Part shown: piece by piece, positions 25,949 to 34,553 of the stretch
Layout of the letters: the number at the start of each line of letters is the position of its first letter
How positions within the stretch are numbered: position 1 is the first letter of the stretch
DNA from: DASUTB01 sp036374835
GTDB lineage: Bacteria > Actinomycetota > Actinomycetes > Jiangellales > Jiangellaceae
DNA: 64,000 nucleotides
Direction: 5' to 3'
Assembly (NCBI GenBank): GCA_036374835.1
Contig: DASUTB010000052.1
Coordinates: 4,523-68,522 of the forward strand
Notes under the pieces: generated by a model
The model's input: the letters and a program-made list of their open reading frames with translations, nothing else
The model's database searches: none
What the model was told of the DNA's origin: nothing
Translations under genes and position numbers: made by a program

Positions 25949-26212
25949 TCAGCGGCCATCACGCCAGTCTCCGCGGACGCGATTCCACTCCGGCATCGGC
26001 TCGAACACATTGCCCGAGCCGTGCGGCTCCGCTGTGGATCCCACTGCTGTCGCGCGCATCACCCTTCGGGCCAGCCGCCGGTAGAGCCACGGCGCGGCGA
26101 GGACGACGTCGGCCCCCCGCTCGGCAAGGGCGACGGCCGTCGCCCGGCCGATGCCGCTCGATGCGCCCGTCACGACGGCCGCCGAACCGTTGATCCGCGA
26201 GACGCTAGACAC
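25949..26212 (-). pseudogene. SDR remnant with large internal deletion
   Basis: An 87-codon frame with the SDR cofactor motif VVTGASSGIGRATAVALAER that jumps straight to an SDR-type C-terminal tail (PWLYRRLARRVMRATAVG). The NNAG strand and the Tyr-Lys catalytic motif are absent, so it cannot be an active reductase. GTG 26212 overlaps the end of the zinc dehydrogenase gene by 8 bases, showing that the intact gene was once coupled to it. Confidence 0.7.
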
Positions 26213-27452
26213 CGTCGACGGGGCCGGCACCTCGGCCGCCGGGGAACACCTCTGCCTCGGTGCGCTCGGGTTGCAGGATGACCTTGGTACAGCCTTCCCG
26301 CTTCTTCTGGAACAGCTCGTACCCGCGCGGAGCGTCCGCCAGCGGCAGGTAGTGGCTGGCCATGTCCTCGGTGCCCAGTGGATCGTCATCGTCGAGCACG
26401 TACGGCATGAGCTCGTCGATCCAGCGTTTGACGTGGCATTGGCCCATCCGCAGCGAGATGCCCTTGTCGAACATCTCCATCATCGGCAATGGATCGATCG
26501 CGCCGCCGTACACGCCGGTGATCGACACGGTGCCGCCGCGGCGCACGGCGTGGATCGAGTCGGTGAGGCCCTTGAGCCGATCCACGCCGAACTTCTCCAC
26601 GACCTTCTCACCGAGGCCGCCAGGTATGCGCGACGCGATGTCCTGCGTGCCCTTCACCAGCGCGCTGCCGTGCGCTTCCATGCCGACGGCATCGATCACG
26701 CTGTCCGGGCCGCGGCCCTCGGTGAGCTCGGTGAGCTGGGCGGGGACGTCGTCGACCTTGCTTGCATCGATGACGTCGATCCCGTGCCGCTGCGCCATGT
26801 CCAGGCGCTCGGGCACCAGGTCGACGCCAAGTACGCGTTCGGCGCCGAGCACCTTCGCACTGCGCGCGCTGAACTGGCCGACCGGCCCCAGTCCGAATAC
26901 CGCGACCGTGCCGCCTTCGGGTATGTCCGCGAACTGGGCGGCCTGCCATCCCGTGGGCAGGACGTCCGAGAGATAGACGAAACGCTCATCCGGTGCGCCT
27001 TCGGGAACCTTGATCGGCCCGAACTGCGCCTGCGGGACACGCAGGTACTCCGCCTGACCTCCCGGTACCTGGCCGTACAGCTTGGTGTACCCGAACAGCG
27101 AAGCTCCGGTGCCGTGGGCGCGGTTCTGCGTCGTCTCGCACTGGGCGTACAGCTGCCGCTGGCACATCCAGCAGTAGCCGCAGGAGATGTTGAAGGGAAT
27201 GACCACCCGGTCGCCCGGGCTGATGTGCTCGGCCGCCTCGGGCCCCACGTCCTCCACGATTCCCATGGGCTCGTGGCCGAGGATGTCGCCTTCGGCCATG
27301 AGCCCGGTGATCACTTCGTACAGGTGCAGGTCGGAACCGCAGATGTTCGTGCTCGTGATGCGCACGACGGCATCGGTCGCCTCCTCCACCTTCGGGTCCG
27401 GGACGTCCTCGACCCGCACGTCGCGCTTGCCATACCATCGGACGGCCTTCAT
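26205..27452 (-). CDS. Zinc-dependent alcohol dehydrogenase
   Basis: A 415-residue medium-chain dehydrogenase. Catalytic zinc ligands are in ICGSDLH and GHEPMG. The structural zinc loop is CGYCWMCQRQLYAQC. The Rossmann motif is VFGLGPVGQFSA. The layout is that of the glutathione-independent formaldehyde dehydrogenase-like group, but the substrate is not known. A paralogue with the same plan is at 41352-42491. A stress-type promoter candidate lies at 27483-27508, back to back with that of the SDR gene at 27597. Confidence 0.88.
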   Translation of the reverse strand: MKAVRWYGKRDVRVEDVPDPKVEEATDAVVRITSTNICGSDLHLYEVITGLMAEGDILGHEPMGIVEDVGPEAAEHISPGDRVVIPFNISCGYCWMCQRQLYAQCETTQNRAHGTGASLFGYTKLYGQVPGGQAEYLRVPQAQFGPIKVPEGAPDERFVYLSDVLPTGWQAAQFADIPEGGTVAVFGLGPVGQFSARSAKVLGAERVLGVDLVPERLDMAQRHGIDVIDASKVDDVPAQLTELTEGRGPDSVIDAVGMEAHGSALVKGTQDIASRIPGGLGEKVVEKFGVDRLKGLTDSIHAVRRGGTVSITGVYGGAIDPLPMMEMFDKGISLRMGQCHVKRWIDELMPYVLDDDDPLGTEDMASHYLPLADAPRGYELFQKKREGCTKVILQPERTEAEVFPGGRGAGPVDGV

Positions 27453-27482
27453 GATCTCCTCCTCGTCTCGCTGTTTCCACAG

Positions 27483-27508
27483 CTACCCCGGGAGCGTCGG
27501 CGTTAACC
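27483..27508 (-). promoter_or_regulatory. Stress-type promoter candidate, GGTT-N16-GGGTAG
   Basis: Minus strand GGTT (27508-27505) and GGGTAG (27488-27483), spacer 16, about 30 bases before the zinc dehydrogenase start. Confidence 0.45.
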
Positions 27509-27522
27509 CGCGGCGGACCCTG

Positions 27523-27548
27523 GGTTAGCGCCGCACGGCGGCGGGTAT
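27523..27548 (+). promoter_or_regulatory. Stress-type promoter candidate, GTTA-N15-GGGTAT
   Basis: GTTA at 27524-27527, spacer of 15, and a perfect GGGTAT at 27543-27548, 48 bases before the SDR start at 27597. It lies only 15 bases from the opposing promoter at 27483-27508. Confidence 0.5.
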
Positions 27549-27596
27549 CTCGTCCAATAGACGACCCGCGATGACCGAGCACATGGAGAGGGAATC

Positions 27597-28484
27597 ATGG
27601 CCGAGCCGACGAAGCTTGATCCCGATCGTTTCCCGACGGAGTTTCCGCCGCAGCGCCAGGAACCACCCGGCCTTACCGACGCCATGGAGCCGCAGCCCGA
27701 CCACGGCGAGCAGACCTATCGAGGCTCCGGCCGGCTGACCGACCTGCGCGCACTGATCACCGGCGGCGACTCCGGCATCGGGCGGGCCGTCGCGATCGCC
27801 TACGCCCGCGAAGGCGCGGACGTCGTGATATCGCATCTGAAAGAAGAGAAGGTCGACGCCAATGCCACGGCCGCCCTCATCGCCCAGGCAGGGCGGCGCG
27901 CGGCGACGATCGCGGTCGACCTGACCGAGCGCCGGTTCTGCGACGATCTCGTCGAGTTCGCGTTGTCGGAGCTCGGCGGGATCGACATCCTGGTCAACAA
28001 CGCCGGTTACCAGATGATGCGTACGTCAGGAATCGAAGAGATCGAGGACGAGCAGCTCGACCGGATCATGCGGACCAACCTGTACGCGCTGTTCTGGCTG
28101 ACCCGAGCCGTCGTGCCGCATCTGGGCGCCGGCGCATGCATCATCAACAACTCCTCGATCCAGGCGTACGACCCTTCGACGCCCCTGCTGGATTACGCGG
28201 CGACCAAGGCGGCCATCAACAACTTCACCGTCAACCTCGCCCAAGAGCTCGGCCCTCGCGGTATCCGGGTGAACGCGGTAGCGCCAGGACCGATCTGGAC
28301 GCCGCTCCAGCCGGCGACTCGCCATGCGCACGAGGTGGAGAAGTTCGGCCAGAACACGCCACTCGGCCGCGCCGGCCAGCCCGCTGAGGTCGCACCGGCG
28401 TTCGTCTACCTGGCGTCGCCCACCGAGGCCAGCTACGTCTCCGGCACGGTGCTCGGAGTTACCGGCGGCAAACCGGTGTTCTGA
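27597..28484 (+). CDS. Short-chain dehydrogenase/reductase (general stress protein 39-like)
   Basis: A 295-residue SDR with a 50-residue Pro-rich N-terminal extension, as in the E. coli YghA / Bacillus GsiB-neighbour group. Motifs: ITGGDSGIGRAVAIAYA, LVNNAGYQ, a catalytic Ser in NNSSIQAY, and YAATKAA. The end TGGKPVF is typical for the group. ATG 27597 follows GAGAGGGAATC. The substrate is unknown; the promoter type suggests stress induction. Confidence 0.87.
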   Translation: MAEPTKLDPDRFPTEFPPQRQEPPGLTDAMEPQPDHGEQTYRGSGRLTDLRALITGGDSGIGRAVAIAYAREGADVVISHLKEEKVDANATAALIAQAGRRAATIAVDLTERRFCDDLVEFALSELGGIDILVNNAGYQMMRTSGIEEIEDEQLDRIMRTNLYALFWLTRAVVPHLGAGACIINNSSIQAYDPSTPLLDYAATKAAINNFTVNLAQELGPRGIRVNAVAPGPIWTPLQPATRHAHEVEKFGQNTPLGRAGQPAEVAPAFVYLASPTEASYVSGTVLGVTGGKPVF

Positions 28485-28509
28485 ACGATACGTCGGCTCG
28501 CGGGCGGCG

Positions 28510-28974
28510 TCACTCGACGTTCCGGGCCTCCTGGATGCGCCGGGCGGCGGTCATCTCAGCCGCGGTGAGTACCAGGTAGGTCATCGAGGCGAGGAACGGT
28601 CCGACGAGCCAGGCGGCGGAGACCGGCAAGAGGTAGCCGACCGCTGTGGCGACCCCGACGGCGGCGGCGATGGATACCAAACTCAACGAGCTACCGAGCG
28701 CCACGACCTTGGTGGCCTCCCTGTCGGCGAGGGAGCGCCGGAAACCGCGGGTCGCGACCGCCTCGATGATGGCGAACGTCGCGACCGCGCCGATGAAGAA
28801 CGCGATAATCTGGCCCGGTTGGGGCGGATCGTGGATCGCGCTGAGCATCGCCATGACACTCGTGATCATCACGGAGAAGCCGTACGCTCCGGTGTTGTTG
28901 CGCAGCGACAGGCGCAGCTCACGTACGTAAAGGCCGAGTTCGCGAGGCTCATGCTGTGACTTGCGGTCCGCCAT
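28510..28974 (-). CDS. Small membrane protein with four predicted helices (154 aa)
   Basis: Starts with a soluble polar stretch (MADRKSQHEPRELGLYVREL). Hydrophobic segments follow: GAYGFSVMITSVMAML, IIAFFIGAVATFAII, LGSSLSLVSIAAAVGVATAV and WLVGPFLASMTYLVL, with a short basic C-terminus. No catalytic motif was recognised and the family is not identified. AAGGAAGG precedes ATG 28974. It converges on the SDR gene with a 25-base gap. Confidence 0.72.
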   Translation of the reverse strand: MADRKSQHEPRELGLYVRELRLSLRNNTGAYGFSVMITSVMAMLSAIHDPPQPGQIIAFFIGAVATFAIIEAVATRGFRRSLADREATKVVALGSSLSLVSIAAAVGVATAVGYLLPVSAAWLVGPFLASMTYLVLTAAEMTAARRIQEARNVE

Positions 28975-29055
28975 CGTTGCCTTCCTTCGGTCAGGTTGTG
29001 TCCCGGGCTATCGGCGACCGGTCTCGCCGTCGGCATCTCCGGCTGGTCGGTGCGA

Positions 29056-29080
29056 GGTTACGGGACGCGCTACCGGGTAT
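29056..29080 (+). promoter_or_regulatory. Stress-type promoter, GGTT-N15-GGGTAT
   Basis: GGTT 29056-29059, 15-base spacer, perfect GGGTAT 29075-29080, 24 bases before the epimerase start. Confidence 0.5.
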
Positions 29081-29103
29081 CGCTCCCTAGAGGAGGATGC
29101 GCG

Positions 29104-30111
29104 ATGAGAATTCTGGTGACAGGCGCCACCGGCAACATCGGAACGAGCACCGTCGAGGCGCTCGCGAACGACCCGACGGTCGACGAGATCGTGGGGCTGG
29201 CCCGGCGGCGGCCGGAGTGGGCACCGCCCAAGACGCGGTTCGTCGCCGATGACATCAGGTCGGCGGACCTGGTCGGCCTGTGCCGGGACGTCGACGCTGT
29301 CGTTCACCTGGCGTGGGCGTTTCAACCCACCCACCGGCCGAAGACGACCTGGGACGTCAACGTGCTGGGCGGAATGAGGATGCACGAGGCGGCGGCCGAG
29401 GCCGGCGTCCGGAACGTCGTGGTCGCCTCGTCGGTGGCCGCCTACGCACCCGGGCCCGGACGTCAGGTCGATGAACAATGGCCGACGCACAGCATGCCGG
29501 TGGCGGCCTACGGCCGCGAGAAGGCGTATATGGAGCGGTACCTCGATGCCTTCGAGGCGCGCAACGACACGATCCGGCTCGTCCGGATCCGGCCCAGCTT
29601 CGTATTCAAGCGTGAGTCGGCGAGCGAGCAGCGCCGGATCTTCGCCGGCCCGCTGGTTCCGCGACCGTTGACCCGCCCTGGGCGGCTCCCCATCCTGTTT
29701 GTGCCGGCCGGTTTGCGGTTTCAGGCGGTGCACAGCAGCGACGTGGGCGAGGCCATCCGGCTCGCGGTCGTCGGTTCGCAGCGCGGACCCTTCAACATCG
29801 CCGCCGATCCGGTCATCGACCGGTCGGTGCTAGGGGAGATCTTCGGTTCGCGCACCGTAGAGCTCCCGGCGTGGCCCGTGCAGATGCTGCATGACGCGGC
29901 ATGGAGACTACGCGTCGTGCCGGCCGAAGCCGGACTGCTACAGCTCCTGCTCAACCTGCCGACGCTCAACACGGCACGCGCCCGCGAAGAACTCGGATGG
30001 GATCCACGGCACAGCGGTATCGACGCCTTACGCGAGATGCTGAACGGACTCGCCGACGGCGCCGGCATGGCGACCGCGCCGTTGGCGCCGGATCGGGCGT
30101 CGACCCGGTAA
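29104..30111 (+). CDS. NAD-dependent epimerase/dehydratase-like protein
   Basis: An extended SDR of 335 residues: MRILVTGATGNIG binds NAD(P), VVASSVAAYAPG carries the Ser, and YGREKAYMERY carries the Tyr-Lys pair. The C-terminal domain, where the substrate binds, is divergent, so the sugar or other substrate cannot be named. ATG 29104 follows GAGGAGG. It stands alone behind a stress-type promoter. Confidence 0.85.
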   Translation: MRILVTGATGNIGTSTVEALANDPTVDEIVGLARRRPEWAPPKTRFVADDIRSADLVGLCRDVDAVVHLAWAFQPTHRPKTTWDVNVLGGMRMHEAAAEAGVRNVVVASSVAAYAPGPGRQVDEQWPTHSMPVAAYGREKAYMERYLDAFEARNDTIRLVRIRPSFVFKRESASEQRRIFAGPLVPRPLTRPGRLPILFVPAGLRFQAVHSSDVGEAIRLAVVGSQRGPFNIAADPVIDRSVLGEIFGSRTVELPAWPVQMLHDAAWRLRVVPAEAGLLQLLLNLPTLNTARAREELGWDPRHSGIDALREMLNGLADGAGMATAPLAPDRASTR

Positions 30112-30163
30112 TGTGATCGGCAGTCCAACACAGGCGTGGACAAAGGTTGGTCGCGTCGCAAAG

Positions 30164-30188
30164 GGTTCGACGCTTCTCAAATGGGTAG
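30164..30188 (+). promoter_or_regulatory. Stress-type promoter, GGTT-N15-GGGTAG
   Basis: GGTT 30164-30167, spacer 15, GGGTAG 30183-30188, 37 bases before the small membrane gene at 30226. Confidence 0.5.
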
Positions 30189-30225
30189 TAATTAGGTAAC
30201 TGATCGCTTCCCGAAGGAGTAGGTC

Positions 30226-30381
30226 ATGATCATTCTCGGAATCATTCTGGTGATCCTCGGAGCGCTGCTGGACGTCAGCATCTTGCTGACGATCGGCATC
30301 ATCCTGCTGGTCATCGGCCTCGTGCTGTTCCTGCTGGGCTCGTTCGGCCGGTCGGTCGGCGGCCGCCGCCACTGGTTCTAA
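30226..30381 (+). CDS. DUF6131-like small membrane protein (51 aa)
   Basis: Starts MIILGIILVILGALLDVS with AAGGAG nine bases upstream. It has two hydrophobic segments of about 18 residues, then a short basic tail GRSVGGRRHWF. The pattern and length resemble the actinobacterial DUF6131 family (function unknown). It is probably a stress-induced membrane peptide, given the promoter at 30164-30188. Confidence 0.8.
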   Translation: MIILGIILVILGALLDVSILLTIGIILLVIGLVLFLLGSFGRSVGGRRHWF

Positions 30382-30450
30382 CGCCTTCGCCGGTTGCCGG
30401 CACCCGACATGAGACGGCATGCCGACCCGTGATGTGGGTACCGCAGGTGA

Positions 30451-31257
30451 ATGGACAACACATCGACGGTCGACCTGCACACGGGTCGGAGCATGCCGAT
30501 CATCGGACTCGGCACCTGGAAACTGACCGATGACACCACGGGGACGGTCGCGGAGGCATTGGACCTCGGCTATCCCATGATCGACACTGCGGTCGACTAC
30601 GGGACCCAGCCCGGTATCGGCGCCGCGTTCGAACGCGGCGGATCTAACCCGAAACAGACCTATCTGGTCAGCAAGGTCGAGGAAGACGAAGACGCCTACG
30701 AAGCGACGAAACGGAACCTGCGCGAACTGGGTATCGGCGCGATCGATCTGACGCTGATCCACCGCCCACCGCCGCGGGGGTCCGGCGTCGACATGTGGGA
30801 AGGACTCATCCGTGCTCGCGATGAGGGCCTCACCACTGATATCGGCGTCAGCAATTACTCCACCGATCAGATCGAGCAGATCTCCGACGCGACCGGTGAG
30901 CTGCCCACCGTCAATCAGATCGAGTGGACTCCATTCGGCTGGAGCCAGGAGATGCTCGACTACTGCCGATCGGTGGGTGTCGCCGTCCAGGCCTACAGCC
31001 CGTTGACCCGAGCCCGGCGGCTCGACGACAGCACGCTCGCCGAGATCGCCGACTCATACGGCAAGACGCCCGCTCAGGTTCTACTCCGGTGGAGCCTGCA
31101 GGTGGGTGCGGTTCCCATTCCCAAGGCCAATCGGCACGACCATCTCGAAGAGGACATCAACATCTTCGACTTCGAGATCAGTGACGCGGACATGTCGGCG
31201 CTCAACGATCTGAACGAACAGTGGTCGGCGCTCGGCGGGCGGTTGCAGTACACGTAG
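30451..31257 (+). CDS. Aldo/keto reductase
   Basis: A 268-residue TIM-barrel NADPH-dependent reductase. The catalytic tetrad is visible: Asp and Tyr in MIDTAVDYGT, Lys in LVSKVEED and His in TLIHRPPP. The NADP-binding end reads PIPKANRHDH. GVSNYSTDQIEQI is the usual seventh-strand motif. Substrate unknown. It is followed 25 bases later by udgX. Confidence 0.9.
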   Translation: MDNTSTVDLHTGRSMPIIGLGTWKLTDDTTGTVAEALDLGYPMIDTAVDYGTQPGIGAAFERGGSNPKQTYLVSKVEEDEDAYEATKRNLRELGIGAIDLTLIHRPPPRGSGVDMWEGLIRARDEGLTTDIGVSNYSTDQIEQISDATGELPTVNQIEWTPFGWSQEMLDYCRSVGVAVQAYSPLTRARRLDDSTLAEIADSYGKTPAQVLLRWSLQVGAVPIPKANRHDHLEEDINIFDFEISDADMSALNDLNEQWSALGGRLQYT

Positions 31258-31282
31258 TGGGGCGGCGAGGAGGCGTAGTCAC

Positions 31283-31945
31283 ATGGCCGAATCGACGGCG
31301 CAGGGCGCCGCGGCTTTCGTTCCTTCCGGAGCGGACCTTTCAGAGCTTCGCGCCGCCGCCGCGTCCTGCCGCGGGTGCGAGCTCTACAAGCACGCGACCC
31401 AGACCGTGTTCGGCGATGGCGACGCCGATGCCAAGCTCGTGCTGCTGGGAGAGATGCCGGGCGACCGCGAGGACCGCGAAGGGGAACCGTTCGTCGGCCC
31501 GGCGGGCCGGATTCTCGCCCAAGGACTCGAGGAGGCGGGGATCGACCGATCCACCTCCTACGTCACGAATGTCGTGAAACACTTCAAGTTCAGCGAGCGC
31601 GGCAAGCGCCGCATCCACGAGACGCCGAACCGCACCGAGATCGTCGCCTGCCGCCCGTGGCTCGTCGCGGAGCTCAACGTGCTGCAACCAGAGGTGTTGG
31701 TGTGCCTTGGCGCGACTGCCGCGAAGGCGCTGTTCGGCTCGTCGTTCCGGATCACCCGCGAGCGGGGGACGCTGCTTCCCGCGCCCGACCTCGAGGGTGT
31801 GCGGTGGGCGGGCGGCGACGCTCCGGCCGTGGTCGCCACCGTACATCCTTCCGCGGTCCTGCGTTCGGACGACCGAGCGGCGATGTATGGCGGCTTCCTC
31901 TCAGACATGCGCGTCGCGGCCGAGGCGCTGACCGGACGTGTGTAG
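31283..31945 (+). CDS. udgX: UdgX-type uracil-DNA glycosylase
   Basis: Family-4-like Fe-S uracil-DNA glycosylase of 220 residues. Motif A is GEMPGDREDREGEPF followed by VGPAG. The extra loop RGKRRIHETPNR (His 112) is the signature of UdgX, whose His forms a covalent link with the sugar after uracil removal. The C-terminal motif is VHPSAVLR. Cysteines for the 4Fe-4S cluster include Cys29, Cys32 and Cys123. ATG 31283 follows GAGGAGG. Role: uracil repair or protection of single-stranded DNA. Confidence 0.88.
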   Translation: MAESTAQGAAAFVPSGADLSELRAAAASCRGCELYKHATQTVFGDGDADAKLVLLGEMPGDREDREGEPFVGPAGRILAQGLEEAGIDRSTSYVTNVVKHFKFSERGKRRIHETPNRTEIVACRPWLVAELNVLQPEVLVCLGATAAKALFGSSFRITRERGTLLPAPDLEGVRWAGGDAPAVVATVHPSAVLRSDDRAAMYGGFLSDMRVAAEALTGRV

Positions 31946-32043
31946 TCGGCTGCACGTTCAGATCTGCGGGTCCGTACGAGCGATAAGGTTGTGCGAGGAA
32001 GCGTTTACCGTGGCTGGCGTTTGTGGCGCCGCAGGGAGGTGGC

Positions 32044-33351
32044 ATGCCCGACGACCGGCGGCACATCCCGCGCACCGACACGGTGCTTGCGGATCCGAGG
32101 CTGGTCGAGGCGGCGTCCGCCCTGGGGCGGGACACGGTGAAGAACTGCGTGATCGCGGCGCAGAATCGTGCCCGCCGCGGCGACATCCCGCCGGTGGCGG
32201 TGGCCGACGCCGCCGTCGCGGCACTTCCGCGTAGCGCGACCAGTCTGCGGCCGGTGATCAACGCGACCGGCGTCGTCCTGCACACCAACCTGGGCCGAGC
32301 CGCGCTGTCCGAAGCCGCCGTCGACGCGCTCCGCACGGCAGCCGGCCACACGGACGTCGAGTACGACCTCGGCTCCGGCCGCCGCGCACGGCGGGGGCGC
32401 AGCGCACTCGCGACCCTCGCCGCCGCGGTGCCGGCCGCCGAAGCGGTACACGTCGTCAACAACGGCGCCGCGGCGCTCGTGCTCACGGCAACCGCGCTGG
32501 CAGCCGGCCGTGAGATCGTGATGAGCCGGGGCGAGCTGATCGAGATCGGCGACGGGTTTCGGCTGCCCGAGCTGGTGCAGTCCACCGGTGCTCGCATCCG
32601 CGAGGTGGGGACGACGAACCGCACGGTTCTCGCGGACTACGCCGACGCTGTCGGGCCCGACACCGGGTTCGTGCTCAAGGTCCATCCGTCGAACTTCGTA
32701 GTCCACGGCTTCACCGCCGACGTTCCGGTCAGCGAACTCGCGGGCCTTTCGGTTCCCGTGGTGGCCGACATCGGCTCCGGTCTGCTGCATCCCGACGCGC
32801 TGCTTCCAGACGAGCCAGACGCCACCAGCTCGCTGAAACACGGCGCGGCGCTCGTGACGGCCAGTGGGGACAAGCTGCTCGGCGGACCCCAGGCGGGGCT
32901 ACTGCTGGGCCGGCGGGACATCGTCGAGCAACTTCGCAGGCACCCACTGGCGCGGGCACTGCGCGTCGACAAGCTCACACTTGCCGCACTGGAGGCAACC
33001 ATCGCCGGCCCGGTGCCGCCGACGCGGCGGAACATCCGGCATGATGCCGCGCAGGTTCGGGCTCGCGCCGAAGCACTTCGCGACGCCCTCGCCGAGGACG
33101 GGATAACCGCCGATGTCATCGAGACAGCAAGCGTGGTCGGCGGCGGCGGCGCGCCAGGTGTGGAGCTGCCGTCCTGGGGTGTGACCCTGGACCAGGCGCT
33201 CGCGGCGCGGTTGCGTACCGGGGATCCCGCCATCGTCGGTCGCATCGACGACGGCCGCTTGATCCTGGACCTTCGCTGCGTCGAACCCGCTCACGACGAC
33301 GCGGTTCACGAGGCGATCCGGCATGCGGCCGCGCAGGAGCAGGACTCTTGA
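32044..33351 (+). CDS. selA: L-seryl-tRNA(Sec) selenium transferase
   Basis: A PLP enzyme that converts seryl-tRNA-Sec to selenocysteyl-tRNA with selenophosphate. 435 residues; motifs INATGVVLHTNLGRA, VVNNGAAALVL and the PLP lysine (about residue 277) in TASGDKLLGGPQAG. ATG 32044 is chosen for AGGGAGGTGG just upstream. It is followed 36 bases later by selD, forming a two-gene operon for Sec synthesis. Confidence 0.95.
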   Translation: MPDDRRHIPRTDTVLADPRLVEAASALGRDTVKNCVIAAQNRARRGDIPPVAVADAAVAALPRSATSLRPVINATGVVLHTNLGRAALSEAAVDALRTAAGHTDVEYDLGSGRRARRGRSALATLAAAVPAAEAVHVVNNGAAALVLTATALAAGREIVMSRGELIEIGDGFRLPELVQSTGARIREVGTTNRTVLADYADAVGPDTGFVLKVHPSNFVVHGFTADVPVSELAGLSVPVVADIGSGLLHPDALLPDEPDATSSLKHGAALVTASGDKLLGGPQAGLLLGRRDIVEQLRRHPLARALRVDKLTLAALEATIAGPVPPTRRNIRHDAAQVRARAEALRDALAEDGITADVIETASVVGGGGAPGVELPSWGVTLDQALAARLRTGDPAIVGRIDDGRLILDLRCVEPAHDDAVHEAIRHAAAQEQDS

Positions 33352-33387
33352 GGTATCAACGGCGCTGAAGTGGGAATTATCTAGAGC

Positions 33388-34407
33388 ATGACGACCCAGC
33401 CAGTCACGAGCCCGGTCCGCTTGACCCAGTACGCGCACGGCGGCGGTTGTGCGTGCAAGATACCTCCGGGTGAGCTGGAGTCGATCGTGTCGGGGCTGGT
33501 GGGAGACGGCCCGGCCGATCCGGTCGGTGAGCTGGTCGTCGGGCTCGAGGACGGCGACGACGCGGCCGCGGTCCGGCTGACCGGCGACATGGCCGTCATC
33601 ACCACCGCGGACTTCTTCACACCGGTGGTCGACGACCCCTATGACTGGGGACGTATCGCGGCGGCGAACGCGCTATCGGACATCTACGCCATGGGCGGCG
33701 TACCGGTGGTCGCGGTGAACCTGCTCGGTTGGCCGCGTGACGTGCTACCGCTCGAACTCGCCACCGAGGTGCTGCGGGGCGGCCTCGAAGTCGCCCAGAG
33801 CGCCGGCTGTCATGTCGCCGGTGGGCACAGCGTCGACGACCCGGAGCCGAAGTACGGCATGGCGGTCACCGGTGTCGGGCCCGCGAGCGAGTTGCTCCGC
33901 AACGATGCCGGGGGAGTGGGAGATCCGCTGACCTTGACCAAGCCACTTGGCATCGGCGTGCTGAACAACCGGCACAAAGCGACCGGCGAGGTGTTCGATC
34001 ACGCGGTCGAGAGCATGACGACGCTCAACGACAGAGCCGCTACGGCGGCGGTTGCATCGGGGGCACGGTGTGCCACCGACGTGACCGGCTTCGGGTTGCT
34101 CGGGCACCTGTACAAGCTGGCGCGGGCCAGCGGAGTCAGCGCCGTGATCGACGCCGGGAAGGTTCCCTACCTCGACGGTGCGCGCGGGGCCGTGGCGGCC
34201 GGAAACATCAGCGGCGGATCCCGTCGAAACCTCGCCTGGGTACGGCCGCACGTCGAGCCGGGAAGCACGCCGGAGGAGGAACTGATTCTGCTCGCGGACG
34301 CGCAGACCTCCGGCGGCCTGCTCATCGCCGGGGAGGTGCCGGGCTATCCCGTGATCGGCGAACTCCGCCCGCCCCGGGAGGACGGCATCACGATCGAGGT
34401 CTGTTGA
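33388..34407 (+). CDS. selD: Selenide, water dikinase (selenophosphate synthetase)
   Basis: Makes selenophosphate from selenide and ATP. 339 residues. The flexible active-site segment is GGGCACKIPP, with Cys21 and Lys24 corresponding to Cys17 and Lys20 of E. coli; it has Cys, not selenocysteine. Further motifs are TTADFFTPVVDDPYDWGRIAA, GGHSVDD and TDVTGFGLLGH. It completes the selenocysteine set together with selA, selB and tRNA-Sec. Confidence 0.95.
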   Translation: MTTQPVTSPVRLTQYAHGGGCACKIPPGELESIVSGLVGDGPADPVGELVVGLEDGDDAAAVRLTGDMAVITTADFFTPVVDDPYDWGRIAAANALSDIYAMGGVPVVAVNLLGWPRDVLPLELATEVLRGGLEVAQSAGCHVAGGHSVDDPEPKYGMAVTGVGPASELLRNDAGGVGDPLTLTKPLGIGVLNNRHKATGEVFDHAVESMTTLNDRAATAAVASGARCATDVTGFGLLGHLYKLARASGVSAVIDAGKVPYLDGARGAVAAGNISGGSRRNLAWVRPHVEPGSTPEEELILLADAQTSGGLLIAGEVPGYPVIGELRPPREDGITIEVC

Positions 34408-34446
34408 CTGTGTCGGGCACGTGGTTGTCGTTCGATCACGTTCGGC

Positions 34447-34500
34447 AGGCTTAGCCACATCGCACCACGCACGCATGCATGGTGTGATGTTGCCAAACTT
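34447..34500. terminator. Imperfect inverted repeat between selD and the sigma factor gene
   Basis: An 11-pair core (34457-34467 with 34480-34490, one G-T wobble) is flanked by further broken pairing out to about 34447 and 34500. It lies between converging genes and probably works as a bidirectional terminator. The base run just outside it (GATCACGTTCGG at 34435-34446) is also found in the long palindrome at 42506. Confidence 0.5.
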
Positions 34501-34553
34501 GGTGGAGCACGCTGGGTGCTATGCGCCTACGGCGGTAGCGGCGGGCCGGACGG

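Noticed and set aside
26151..27506. 451-residue plus-strand frame over the zinc dehydrogenase
   Set aside because: Antisense to a gene with both zinc-ligand motifs; no independent evidence.
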